A stretch of DNA of 64,000 nt, from assembly GCA_964057225.1 (NCBI GenBank), contig OZ059896.1:12694501-12758500 (forward strand). Reading direction: 5' to 3'. How positions within the stretch are numbered: the stretch's first letter is position 1; each line of letters begins with the position of its first letter. This document shows, piece after piece, positions 27,398-38,400 of the stretch. Position numbers and translations under genes: made by a program. The notes below the pieces were generated by a model. It made no database searches and had not been told where the DNA came from. It saw nothing but the letters and a program-made list of their open reading frames with translations. This stretch comes from Auanema rhodensis. Lineage: Eukaryota; Nematoda; Chromadorea; Rhabditida; Rhabditidae.

Positions 27398-29692
27398 GTG
27401 ATCAGATTGTTAATCGTTGTATCTGTAAACGTTTCTCTCGAAATAGCGAGTAGAGTGTTCAGTTGTACTCACTTAACAAAGAAAGTAGAAGAACATATAT
27501 ATTTAGAGCAAAAAAAGTGCGGAAAAGTCGTTATCTCGTTAAGATCAGTTTCACTGTTCAAAACTCTGTTTATTGTCACTCTACTTGCTATTTCGAGAGA
27601 AACGTTTTCAGATATATATGAATATTTACTACACTAGCAAGCAGAAGAAAACCTTATACTAGTTCATTGTTTTTTTTTAATTTTTTTCGGTATATTTATT
27701 TTTTCACTGTCAAATCGGCAACACTAGCAAGCAGAAGAAAACCTTATACTAGTTCATTGTTTTTTTTTTAATTTTTTTCGGTATATTTATTTTTTCACTG
27801 TCAAATCGGATAGCACCTGCTGCACATGTGCGAGCTATTCGAGTGACCGATGCCCAAACGAGCCACGCTTAGAAAATGAGGCTGACATAACACGTTCTTC
27901 ACTCCTACCCAGATTGATTGCTTTAGAGACATTTCTGTCTTATCTCATTATATTCTTTACTTTGACTTTGATTTTTCTAAAATTTCATTAATGTATAATT
28001 CAAAATATCATTTCTTGTGATCAGATTGTTAATCGTTATATCTGTAAACGTTTCTCTCGAAATAGCAAGTAGAGTGTTCAGTTGTACTCACTTAACAAAG
28101 AAAGTAGAAAAACATATATATTTAGAGCAAAAAAAGTGCGGAAAAGTCGTTATCTCGTTAACATCAGTTTCACTGCCGAAAACTCTGTTTATTGTCATTC
28201 TACTTGCTATTTCGAGAGAAAGGTTCACAGATATATATGAATATTTACTACACTAGCAAGCAGAAGAAAACCTTATACTACTTCATTGTTTTTTTTTAAT
28301 TTTTTTCGGTTTATTTATTTTTTCACTGTCCAATCGGCAAGCACCTGCTGCACATGTGCGAGCTATTCGGGTGACCGATGCCCAAACGAGCCACGCTTAG
28401 AAAATGAGGCTGACATAACACGTTTTTCACTCCTACCCAGATTGATTGCTTTAGAGACATTTCTGTCTTATCTCATTATATTCTCTACTTTGACTTTGAT
28501 TTTTCTAAAATTTCATTAATGTATAATTCAAAATATCATTTCTTGTGATCAGATTGTTAATCGTTGTATCTGTAAACGTTTCTCTCGAAATAGCGAGTAG
28601 AGTGTTCAGTTGTACTCACTTAACAAAGAAAGTAGAAGAACATATATATTTAGAGCAAAAAAAGTGCGGAAAAGTCGTTATCTCGTTAAGATCAGTTTCA
28701 CTGTTCAAAACTCTGTTTATTGTCACTCTACTTGCTATTTCGAGAGAAACGTTTTCAGATATATATGAATATTTACTACACTAGCAAGCAGAAGAAAACC
28801 TTATACTAGTTCATTGTTTTTTTTTAATTTTTTTCGGTATATTTATTTTTTCACTGTCAAATCGGCAACACTAGCAAGCAGAAGAAAACCTTATACTAGT
28901 TCATTGTTTTTTTTTTAATTTTTTTCGGTATATTTATTTTTTCACTGTCAAATCGGATAGCACCTGCTGCACATGTGCGAGCTATTCGAGTGACCGATGC
29001 CCAAACGAGCCACGCTTAGAAAATGAGGCTGACATAACACGTTCTTCACTCCTACCCAGATTGATTGCTTTAGAGACATTTCTGTCTTATCTCATTATAT
29101 TCTTTACTTTGACTTTGATTTTTCTAAAATTTCATTAATGTATAATTCAAAATATCATTTCTTGTGATCAGATTGTTAATCGTTATATCTGTAAACGTTT
29201 CTCTCGAAATAGCAAGTAGAGTGTTCAGTTGTACTCACTTAACAAAGAAAGTAGAAAAACATATATATTTAGAGCAAAAAAAGTGCGGAAAAGTCGTTAT
29301 CTCGTTAACATCAGTTTCACTGCCGAAAACTCTGTTTATTGTCATTCTACTTGCTATTTCGAGAGAAAGGTTCACAGATATATATGAATATTTACTACAC
29401 TAGCAAGCAGAAGAAAACCTTATACTACTTCATTGTTTTTTTTTTAACTTTTTTCGGTATATTTATTTTTTCACTGTCAAATCGGCAAGCACCTGCTGCA
29501 CATGTGCGAGCTATTCGGGTGACCGAAGCCCAAACGAGCCACGCTTAGAAAATGAGGCTGACATAACACGTTTTTCACTCCTACCCAGATTGATTGCTTT
29601 AGAGACATTTCTGTCTTATCTCATTATATTCTCTACTTTGACTTTGATTTTTCTAAAATTTCATTAATGTATAATTCAAAATATCATTTCTT
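27398..29692. repeat. higher-order repeat: two R-S dimers, 1147 bp
   Basis: R at 27398 and 28545 (TTGTATCTG, AGCGAGTAG, TTAAGATCAG, GTTTTCAG). S at 28017 and 29164 (GAAAAACAT, TGCCGAAAAC, GAAAGGTTCAC). Spacing between equivalent positions is 1147 bp. Private variants such as CACGTTCTTCAC (near 27893 and 29040) are shared only by these two dimers, so the pair is a recent local duplication. Confidence 0.9.
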
Positions 29693-29926
29693 GTGATCAG
29701 ATTGTTAATCGTTATATCTGTAAACGTTTCTCTCGAAATAGCAAGTAGAGTTTTCAGTTGTACTCACTTAACAAAGAAAGTAGAAAAACATATATATTTA
29801 GAGCAAAAAAAGTGCGGAAAAGTCGTTATCTCGTTAACATCAGTTTCACTGTTCAAAACTCTGTTTATTGTCACTCTACTTGCTATTTCGAGAGAAACGT
29901 TCACAGATATATATGAATATTTACTA

Positions 29927-30106
29927 CACTAGCAAGCAGAAGAAAACCTTATACTAGTTCATTGTTTTTTTTTAATTTTTTTCGGTATATTTATTTTTTC
30001 ACTGTCAAATCGGCAACACTAGCAAGCAGAAGAAAACCTTATACTAGTTCATTGTTTTTTTTTTTAATTTTTTTCGGTATATTTATTTTTTCATTGTCAA
30101 ATCGGA
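29927..30106. repeat. tandem duplication of the 90-bp module (619-class monomer, example)
   Basis: Two copies begin at 29927 and 30017, exactly 90 bp apart. The same duplication lengthens the interval that starts at landmarks 430, 1580, 2728, 3878, 4497, 5117, 5736, 6886, 7506, 8656, 9985, 10604, 11755, 12903, 13522, 14671, 16348, 17497, 23952, 25631, 26250, 27398, 28545, 29693, 32429, 33576, 35253, 36400, 38606, 39753, 42668, 43815, 46550, 48927, 50604, 52283 and 53962 (37 in all). The second copy is joined as CGGCAACACTAGCAAGC, where the first is joined as TTACTACACTAGCAAGC, so the duplicate is recognisable. In many left-block copies the inner one reads GCAGAAAAAAACC instead of GCAGAAGAAAACC. 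Confidence 0.95.
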
Positions 30107-30870
30107 TAGCACCTGCTGCACATGTGCGAGCTATTCGAGTGACCGATGCCTAAACGAGCCACGCTTAGAAAATGAGGCTGACATAACACGTTTTTCACTC
30201 CTACCCAGATTGATTGCTTTAGAGACATTTCTGTCTTATCTCATTATATTCTCTACTTTGACTTTGATTTTTCTAAAATTTCATTAATGTATAATTCAAA
30301 ATATCATTTCTTGTGATCAGATTGTTAATCGTTATATCTGTAAACGTTTCTCTCGAAATAGCAAGTAGAGTGTTCAGTTGTACTCACTTAACAAAGAAAG
30401 TAGAAAAACATATATATTTAGAGCAAAAAAAGTGCGGAAAAGTCGTTATCTCGTTAACATCAGTTTCACTGCCCAAAACTCTGTTTATTGTCATTCTACT
30501 TGCTATTTCGAGAGAAACGTTCACAGATATATATGAATATTTACTACACTAGCAAGCAGAAGAAAACCTTATACTAGTTCATTGTTTTTTTTTTAATTTT
30601 TTTCGGTATATTTATTTTTTCACTGTCCAATCGGCAAGCACCTGCTGCACGTGTGCGAGCTATTCGAGTGACCGATGCCCAAACGAGCCACGCTTAGAAA
30701 ATGAGGCTGACATAACACGTTTTTCACTCCTACCCAGATTGATTGCTTTAGAGACATTTCTGTCTTATCTCATTATATTCTCTACTTTGACTTTGATTTT
30801 TCTAAAATTTCATTAATGTATAATTCAAAATATCATTTCTTGTGATCAGATTGTTAATCGTTATATCTGT

Positions 30871-30887
30871 AAACGTTTCTCTCGAAA
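30871..30887 (-). other. mirror copy of the CENP-B-like motif in the left dyad arm
   Basis: Reverse complement of the 31035-31051 motif, so most monomers carry two such sites in divergent orientation about 147 bp apart. In X-type monomers (for example 2728, 57756) the left arm reads CTCAAAAT instead of CTCGAAAT, which destroys the TTCG core on this side while the right-arm copy keeps it. Confidence 0.27.
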
Positions 30888-31034
30888 TAGCAAGTAGAGT
30901 GTTCAGTTGTACTCACTTAACAAAGAAAGTAGAAAAACATATATATTTAGAGCAAAAAAAGTGCGGAAAAGTCGTTATCTCGTTAACATCAGTTTCACTG
31001 TTCAAAACTCTGTTTATTGTCACTCTACTTGCTA

Positions 31035-31051
31035 TTTCGAGAGAAACGTTT
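31035..31051 (+). other. partial match to a CENP-B box in the right dyad arm
   Basis: The 17 bp at 31035-31051 fit the mammalian CENP-B box pattern NTTCGNNNNANNCGGGN at 7 of 9 fixed positions: TTCG, the central A, and CG all match. The last two fixed G bases are T and T here. Because the motif is in the dyad arm, it recurs in most monomers. Relaxed CENP-B-like boxes have been described in satellites of many animals, but a 7 of 9 match in AT-rich DNA can be chance. I list it as a candidate only. Confidence 0.3.
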
Positions 31052-31075
31052 ACAGATATATATGAATATTTACTA

Positions 31076-31165
31076 CACTAGCAAGCAGAAGAAAACCTTA
31101 TACTAGTTCATTGTTTTTTTTTTAATTTTTTTCGGTATATTTATTTTTTCACTGTCAAATCGGCA
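31076..31165. repeat. T-rich 90-bp module, single copy (reference)
   Basis: Starts CACTAGCAAGCAGAAG, continues through CTTATACTAGTTCATTG, a run of about 8-12 T, AATTTTTTTCGG, TATATTTATTTTTTCAC and TGTCAAATCGG. It is the part that changes copy number between monomers: one copy gives about 529 bp, two about 619 bp and three about 709 bp. The T run varies by a few bases and accounts for most of the 1-3 bp jitter in monomer length. Variants of its core include CGAAATTTTTTTCGG (type B/C spacers, for example 1330 and 3628), AACTTTTTTCGG (spacers after S) and CGGTTTATTTA with GTCCAATCGG (27160, 28310, 48162). Confidence 0.93.
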
Positions 31166-31222
31166 TGCACCTGCTGCACATGTGCGAGCTATTCGAGTGA
31201 CCGATGCCCAAACGAGCCACGC
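31161..31222. repeat. GC-rich island with palindrome GCACATGTGC (reference)
   Basis: By hand count 38 of 62 bases are G or C, in sharp contrast with the T-rich module before it and the AT-rich linker after it. It contains CACCTGCTG, then the 10-bp palindrome GCACATGTGC at 31176-31185 (with an E-box core CANNTG), then GAGCTATTCGAGTGACCGA and a CpG-bearing end. The block is present in every monomer. A few copies break the palindrome: CACATATGC at 13329 and 17923, and CACGTGTGC near 30648. It could be a protein-binding site, but nothing beyond its conservation supports this. Confidence 0.85.
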
Positions 31223-32428
31223 TTAGAAAATGAGGCTGACATAACACGTTTTTCACTCCTACCCAGATTGATTGCTTTTGAGACATTTCTGTCTTATGTC
31301 ATTATATTCTCTACTTTGACTTTGATTTTTCTAAAATTTCATTAATGTATAATTCAAAATATCATTTCTTGTGATCAGATTGTTAATCGTTATATCTGTA
31401 AACGTTTCTCTCGAAATAGCAAGTAGAGTGTTCAGTTGTACTCACTTAACAAAGAAAGTAGAAGAACATATATATTTAGAGCAAAAAAAGTGCGGAAAAG
31501 TCGTTATCTCGTTAACATCAGTTTCACTGTTCAAAACTCTGTTTATTGTCACTCTACTTGCTATTTCGAGAGAAACGTTTACAGATATATATGAATATTT
31601 ACTACACTAGCAAGCAGAAGAAAACCTTATACTAGTTCATTGTTTTTTTTTTAATTTTTTTCGGTATATTTATTTTTTCACTGTCAAATCGGCATGCACC
31701 TGCTGCACATGTGCGAGCTATTCGAGTGACCGATGCCCAAACGAGCCACGCTTAGAAAATGAGGCTGACATAACACGTTTTTCACTCCTACCTAGATTGA
31801 TTGCTTTAGAGACATTTCTGTCTTATCTCATTATAATCTCTACTTTGACTTTGATTTTTCTAAAATTTCATTAATGTATAATTCAAAATATCATTTCTTG
31901 TGATCAGATTGTTAATCGTTATATCTGTAAACGTTTCTCTCGAAATAGCAAGTAGAGTGTTCAGTTGTACTCACTTAACAAAGAAAGTAGAAAAACATAT
32001 ATATTTAGAGCAAAAAAAGTGCGGAAAAGTCGTTATCTCGTTAACATCAGTTTCACTGCCGAAAACTCTGTTTATTGTCATTCTACTTGCTATTTCGAGA
32101 GAAAGGTTCACAGATATATATGAATATTTACTACACTAGCAAGCAGAAGAAAACCTTATACTACTTCATTGTTTTTTTTTAAATTTTTTTCGGTATATTT
32201 ATTTTTTCACTGTCAAATCGGCAAGCACCTGCTGCACATGTGCGAGCTATTCGGGTGACCGAAGCCCAAACGAGCCACGCTTAGAAAATGAGGCTGACAT
32301 AACACGTTTTTCACTCCTACCCAGATTGATTGCTTTAGAGACATTTCTGTCTTATCTCATTATATTCTCTACTTTGACTTTGATTTTTCTAAAATTTCAT
32401 TAATGTATAATTCAAAATATCATTTCTT

Positions 32429-35400
32429 GTGATCAGATTGTTAATCGTTGTATCTGTAAACGTTTCTCTCGAAATAGCGAGTAGAGTGTTCAGTTGTACT
32501 CACTTAACAAAGAAAGTAGAAGAACATATATATTTAGAGCAAAAAAAGTGCGGAAAAGTCGTTATCTCGTTAAGATCAGTTTCACTGTTCAAAACTCTGT
32601 TTATTGTCACTCTACTTGCTATTTCGAGAGAAACGTTTTCAGATATATATGAATATTTACTACACTAGCAAGCAGAAGAAAACCTTATACTAGTTCATTG
32701 TTTTTTTTAATTTTTTTCGGTATATTTATTTTTTCACTGTCAAATCGGCAACACTAGCAAGCAGAAGAAAACCTTATACTAGTTCATTGTTTTTTTTTAA
32801 ATTTTTTTCGGTATATTTATTTTTTCACTGTCAAATCGGATAGCACCTGCTGCACATGTGCGAGCTATTCGAGTGACCGATGCCCAAACGAGCCACGCTT
32901 AGAAAATGAGGCTGACATAACACGTTTTTCACTCCTACCCAGATTGATTGCTTTAGAGACATTTCTGTCTTATCTCATTATATTCTTTACTTTGACTTTG
33001 ATTTTTCTAAAATTTCATTAATGTATAATTCAAAATATCATTTCTTGTGATCAGATTGTTAATCGTTATATCTGTAAACGTTTCTCTCGAAATAGCAAGT
33101 AGAGTGTTCAGTTGTACTCACTTAACAAAGAAAGTAGAAAAACATATATATTTAGAGCAAAAAAAGTGCGGAAAAGTCGTTATCTCGTTAACATCAGTTT
33201 CACTGCCGAAAACTCTGTTTATTGTCATTCTACTTGCTATTTCGAGAGAAAGGTTCACAGATATATATGAATATTTACTACACTAGCAAGCAGAAGAAAA
33301 CCTTATACTACTTCATTGTTTTTTTTTTAACTTTTTTCGGTATATTTATTTTTTCACTGTCAAATCGGCAAGCACCTGCTGCACATGTGCGAGCTATTCG
33401 GGTGACCGAAGCCCAAACGAGCCACGCTTAGAAAATGAGGCTGACATAACACGTTTTTCACTCCTACCCAGATTGATTGCTTTAGAGACATTTCTGTCTT
33501 ATCTCATTATATTCTCTACTTTGACTTTGATTTTTCTAAAATTTCATTAATGTATAATTCAAAATATCATTTCTTGTGATCAGATTGTTAATCGTTGTAT
33601 CTGTAAACGTTTCTCTCGAACTAGCGAGTAGAGTGTTCAGTTGTACTCACTTAACAAAGAAAGTAGAAGAACATATATATTTAGAGCAAAAAAAGTGCGG
33701 AAAAGTCGTTATCTCGTTAAGATCAGTTTCACTGTTCAAAACTCTGTTTATTGTCACTCTACTTGCTATTTCGAGAGAAACGTTTTCAGATATATATGAA
33801 TATTTACTACACTAGCAAGCAGAAGAAAACCTTATACTAGTTCATTGTTTTTTTTTAATTTTTTTCGGTATATTTATTTTTTCACTGTCAAATCGGCAAC
33901 ACTAGCAAGCAGAAGAAAACCTTATACTAGTTCATTGTTTTTTTTTTAATTTTTTTCGGTATATTTATTTTTTCACTGTCAAATCGGATAGCACCTGCTG
34001 CACATGTGCGAGCTATTCGAGTGACCGATGCCCAAACGAGCCACGCTTAGAAAATGAGGCTGACATAACACGTTTTTCACTCCTACCCAGATTGATTGCT
34101 TTAGAGACATTTCTGTCTTATCTCATTATATTCTCTACTTTGACTTTGATTTTTCTAAAATTTCATTAATGTATAATTCAAAATATCATTTCTTGTGATC
34201 AGATTGTTAATCGTTATATCTGTAAACGTTTCTCTCGAAATAGCAAGTAGAGTGTTCAGTTGTACTCACTTAACAAAGAAAGTAGAAAAACATATATATT
34301 TAGAGCAAAAAAAGTGCGGAAAAGTCGTTATCTCGTTAACATCAGTTTCACTGCCCAAAACTCTGTTTATTGTCATTCTACTTGCTATTTCGAGAGAAAC
34401 GTTCACAGATATATATGAATATTTACTACACTAGCAAGCAGAAGAAAACCTTATACTAGTTCATTGTTTTTTTTTTAATTTTTTTCGGTATATTTATTTT
34501 TTCACTGTCCAATCGGCAAGCACCTGCTGCACATGTGCGAGCTATTCGAGTGACCGATGCCCAAACGAGCCACGCTTAGAAAATGAGGCTGACATAACAC
34601 GTTTTTCACTCCTACCCAGATTGATTGCTTTAGAGACATTTCTGTCTTATCTCATTATATTCTCTACTTTGACTTTGATTTTTCTAAAATTTCATTAATG
34701 TATAATTCAAAATATCATTTCTTGTGATCAGATTGTTAATCGTTATATCTGTAAACGTTTCTCTCGAAATAGCAAGTAGAGTGTTCAGTTGTACTCACTT
34801 AACAAAGAAAGTAGAAAAACATATATATTTAGAGCAAAAAAAGTGCGGAAAAGTCGTTATCTCGTTAACATCAGTTTCACTGTTCAAAACTCTGTTTATT
34901 GTCACTCTACTTGCTATTTCGAGAGAAACGTTTACAGATATATATGAATATTTACTACACTAGCAAGCAGAAGAAAACCTTATACTAGTTCATTGTTTTT
35001 TTTTTAATTTTTTTCGGTATATTTATTTTTTCACTGTCAAATCGGCATGCACCTGCTGCACATGTGCGAGCTATTCGGGTGACCGAAGCCCAAACGAGCC
35101 ACGCTTAGAAAATGAGGCTGACATAACACGTTTTTCACTCCTACCCAGATTGATTGCTTTAGAGACATTTCTGTCTTATCTCATTATATTCTCTACTTTG
35201 ACTTTGATTTTTCTAAAATTTCATTAATGTATAATTCAAAATATCATTTCTTGTGATCAGATTGTTAATCGTTGTATCTGTAAACGTTTCTCTCGAAATA
35301 GCGAGTAGAGTGTTCAGTTGTACTCACTTAACAAAGAAAGTAGAAGAACATATATATTTAGAGCAAAAAAAGTGCGGAAAAGTCGTTATCTCGTTAAGAT

Positions 35401-38400
35401 CAGTTTCACTGTTCAAAACTCTGTTTATTGTCACTCTACTTGCTATTTCGAGAGAAACGTTTTCAGATATATATGAATATTTACTACACTAGCAAGCAGA
35501 AGAAAACCTTATACTAGTTCATTGTTTTTTTTAATTTTTTTCGGTATATTTATTTTTTCACTGTCAAATCGGCAACACTAGCAAGCAGAAGAAAACCTTA
35601 TACTAGTTCATTGTTTTTTTTTAAATTTTTTTCGGTATATTTATTTTTTCACTGTCAAATCGGATAGCACCTGCTGCACATGTGCGAGCTATTCGAGTGA
35701 CCGATGCCCAAACGAGCCACGCTTAGAAAATGAGGCTGACATAACACGTTTTTCACTCCTACCCAGATTGATTGCTTTAGAGACATTTCTGTCTTATCTC
35801 ATTATATTCTTTACTTTGACTTTGATTTTTCTAAAATTTCATTAATGTATAATTCAAAATATCATTTCTTGTGATCAGATTGTTAATCGTTATATCTGTA
35901 AACGTTTCTCTCGAAATAGCAAGTAGAGTGTTCAGTTGTACTCACTTAACAAAGAAAGTAGAAAAACATATATATTTAGAGCAAAAAAAGTGCGGAAAAG
36001 TCGTTATCTCGTTAACATCAGTTTCACTGCCGAAAACTCTGTTTATTGTCATTCTACTTGCTATTTCGAGAGAAAGGTTCACAGATATATATGAATATTT
36101 ACTACACTAGCAAGCAGAAGAAAACCTTATACTACTTCATTGTTTTTTTTTTAACTTTTTTCGGTATATTTATTTTTTCACTGTCAAATCGGCAAGCACC
36201 TGCTGCACATGTGCGAGCTATTCGGGTGACCGAAGCCCAAACGAGCCACGCTTAGAAAATGAGGCTGACATAACACGTTTTTCACTCCTACCCAGATTGA
36301 TTGCTTTAGAGACATTTCTGTCTTATCTCATTATATTCTCTACTTTGACTTTGATTTTTCTAAAATTTCATTAATGTATAATTCAAAATATCATTTCTTG
36401 TGATCAGATTGTTAATCGTTGTATCTGTAAACGTTTCTCTCGAAATAGCGAGTAGAGTGTTCAGTTGTACTCACTTAACAAAGAAAGTAGAAGAACATAT
36501 ATATTTAGAGCAAAAAAAGTGCGGAAAAGTCGTTATCTCGTTAAGATCAGTTTCACTGTTCAAAACTCTGTTTATTGTCACTCTACTTGCTATTTCGAGA
36601 GAAACGTTTTCAGATATATATGAATATTTACTACACTAGCAAGCAGAAGAAAACCTTATACTAGTTCATTGTTTTTTTTTAATTTTTTTCGGTATATTTA
36701 TTTTTTCACTGTCAAATCGGCAACACTAGCAAGCAGAAGAAAACCTTATACTAGTTCATTGTTTTTTTTTTAATTTTTTTCGGTATATTTATTTTTTCAC
36801 TGTCAAATCGGATAGCACCTGCTGCACATGTGCGAGCTATTCGAGTGACCGATGCCCAAACGAGCCACGCTTAGAAAATGAGGCTGACATAACACGTTTT
36901 TCACTCCTACCCAGATTGATTGCTTTAGAGACATTTCTGTCTTATCTCATTATATTCTCTACTTTGACTTTGATTTTTCTAAAATTTCATTAATGTATAA
37001 TTCAAAATATCATTTCTTGTGATCAGATTGTTAATCGTTATATCTGTAAACGTTTCTCTCGAAATAGCAAGTAGAGTGTTCAGTTGTACTCACTTAACAA
37101 AGAAAGTAGAAAAACATATATATTTAGAGCAAAAAAAGTGCGGAAAAGTCGTTATCTCGTTAACATCAGTTTCACTGCCCAAAACTCTGTTTATTGTCAT
37201 TCTACTTGCTATTTCGAGAGAAACGTTCACAGATATATATGAATATTTACTACACTAGCAAGCAGAAGAAAACCTTATACTAGTTCATTGTTTTTTTTTT
37301 AATTTTTTTCGGTATATTTATTTTTTCACTGTCCAATCGGCAAGCACCTGCTGCACATGTGCGAGCTATTCGAGTGACCGATGCCCAAACGAGCCACGCT
37401 TAGAAAATGAGGCTGACATAACACGTTTTTCACTCCTACCCAGATTGATTGCTTTAGAGACATTTCTGTCTTATCTCATTATATTCTCTACTTTGACTTT
37501 GATTTTTCTAAAATTTCATTAATGTATAATTCAAAATATCATTTCTTGTGATCAGATTGTTAATCGTTATATCTGTAAACGTTTCTCTCGAAATAGCAAG
37601 TAGAGTGTTCAGTTGTACTCACTTAACAAAGAAAGTAGAAAAACATATATATTTAGAGCAAAAAAAGTGCGGAAAAGTCGTTATCTCGTTAACATCAGTT
37701 TCACTGCCCAAAACTCTGTTTATTGTCATTCTACTTGCTATTTCGAGAGAAACGTTCACAGATATATATGAATATTTACTACACTAGCAAGCAGAAGAAA
37801 ACCTTATACTAGTTCATTGTTTTTTTTTTAATTTTTTTCGGTATATTTATTTTTTCACTGTCCAATCGGCAAGCACCTGCTGCACATGTGCGAGCTATTC
37901 GAGTGACCGATGCCCAAACGAGCCACGCTTAGAAAATGAGGCTGACATAACACGTTTTTCACTCCTACCCAGATTGATTGCTTTAGAGACATTTCTGTCT
38001 TATCTCATTATATTCTCTACTTTGACTTTGATTTTTCTAAAATTTCATTAATGTATAATTCAAAATATCATTTCTTGTGATCAGATTGTTAATCGTTATA
38101 TCTGTAAACGTTTCTCTCGAAATAGCAAGTAGAGTGTTCAGTTGTACTCACTTAACAAAGAAAGTAGAAAAACATATATATTTAGAGCAAAAAAAGTGCG
38201 GAAAAGTCGTTATCTCGTTAACATCAGTTTCACTGTTCAAAACTCTGTTTATTGTCACTCTACTTGCTATTTCGAGAGAAACGTTTACAGATATATATGA
38301 ATATTTACTACACTAGCAAGCAGAAGAAAACCTTATACTAGTTCATTGTTTTTTTTTTAATTTTTTTCGGTATATTTATTTTTTCACTGTCAAATCGGCA

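Larger units (their letters stand above)
30862..31060. repeat. 199-bp dyad: 40-bp inverted repeat arms in the monomer (reference copy)
   Basis: The left arm, 30862-30901, begins TATATCTGTAAACG and ends AAGTAGAGTG. The right arm, 31021-31060, begins CACTCTACTT and ends CGTTTACAGATATA. They are exact reverse complements over 40 bp, separated by 119 bp. Pairing stops at both edges: 30861 and 31061 are both T, and the first inner bases do not pair. The same dyad lies at the corresponding place in every monomer, with up to several mismatches between arms in X, Y, Z, R and M types. It could fold as a cruciform in DNA or a long hairpin in a transcript. It also resembles the terminal inverted repeats of a small transposon, since a TA dinucleotide lies at each outer edge. 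No function can be assigned from sequence. Confidence 0.93.
30842..31370. repeat. reference 529-bp monomer (U type)
   Basis: Chosen as a clean example of the basic unit. In order it holds the landmark GTGATCAG (30842), the left dyad arm (30862-30901), the dyad spacer (30902-31020), the right dyad arm (31021-31060), a single copy of the T-rich 90-bp module (about 31076-31165), the GC-rich island (31161-31222) and an AT-rich linker with long pyrimidine runs up to the next landmark at 31371. The unit boundary is arbitrary because the array is circularly permutable; the landmark was chosen only because it is almost invariant. Nothing in the unit resembles a known gene, tRNA or snRNA. Confidence 0.95.
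30313..32139. repeat. T-U-V-S segment, copy 1 (partner 44434-46260)
   Basis: Landmarks 30313, 30842, 31371 and 31900 match 44434, 44963, 45492 and 46021 at a constant offset of 14121 bp. Shared rare variants are GCTTTTGAGAC with CTTATGTCATT (31275 and 45396) and CTACCTAGATTG (31790 and 45911). A few private changes exist, such as CATTATAATCTC near 31830. Confidence 0.88.

Noticed and set aside
30902-31020. Hammerhead-type ribozyme in the dyad, as found in some animal satellites
   Set aside because: The minus strand has GAAACTGATG in the spacer, but the next bases are TT rather than the required A of CTGATGA, and the other conserved core parts are not placed correctly. No hammerhead core was found by eye.
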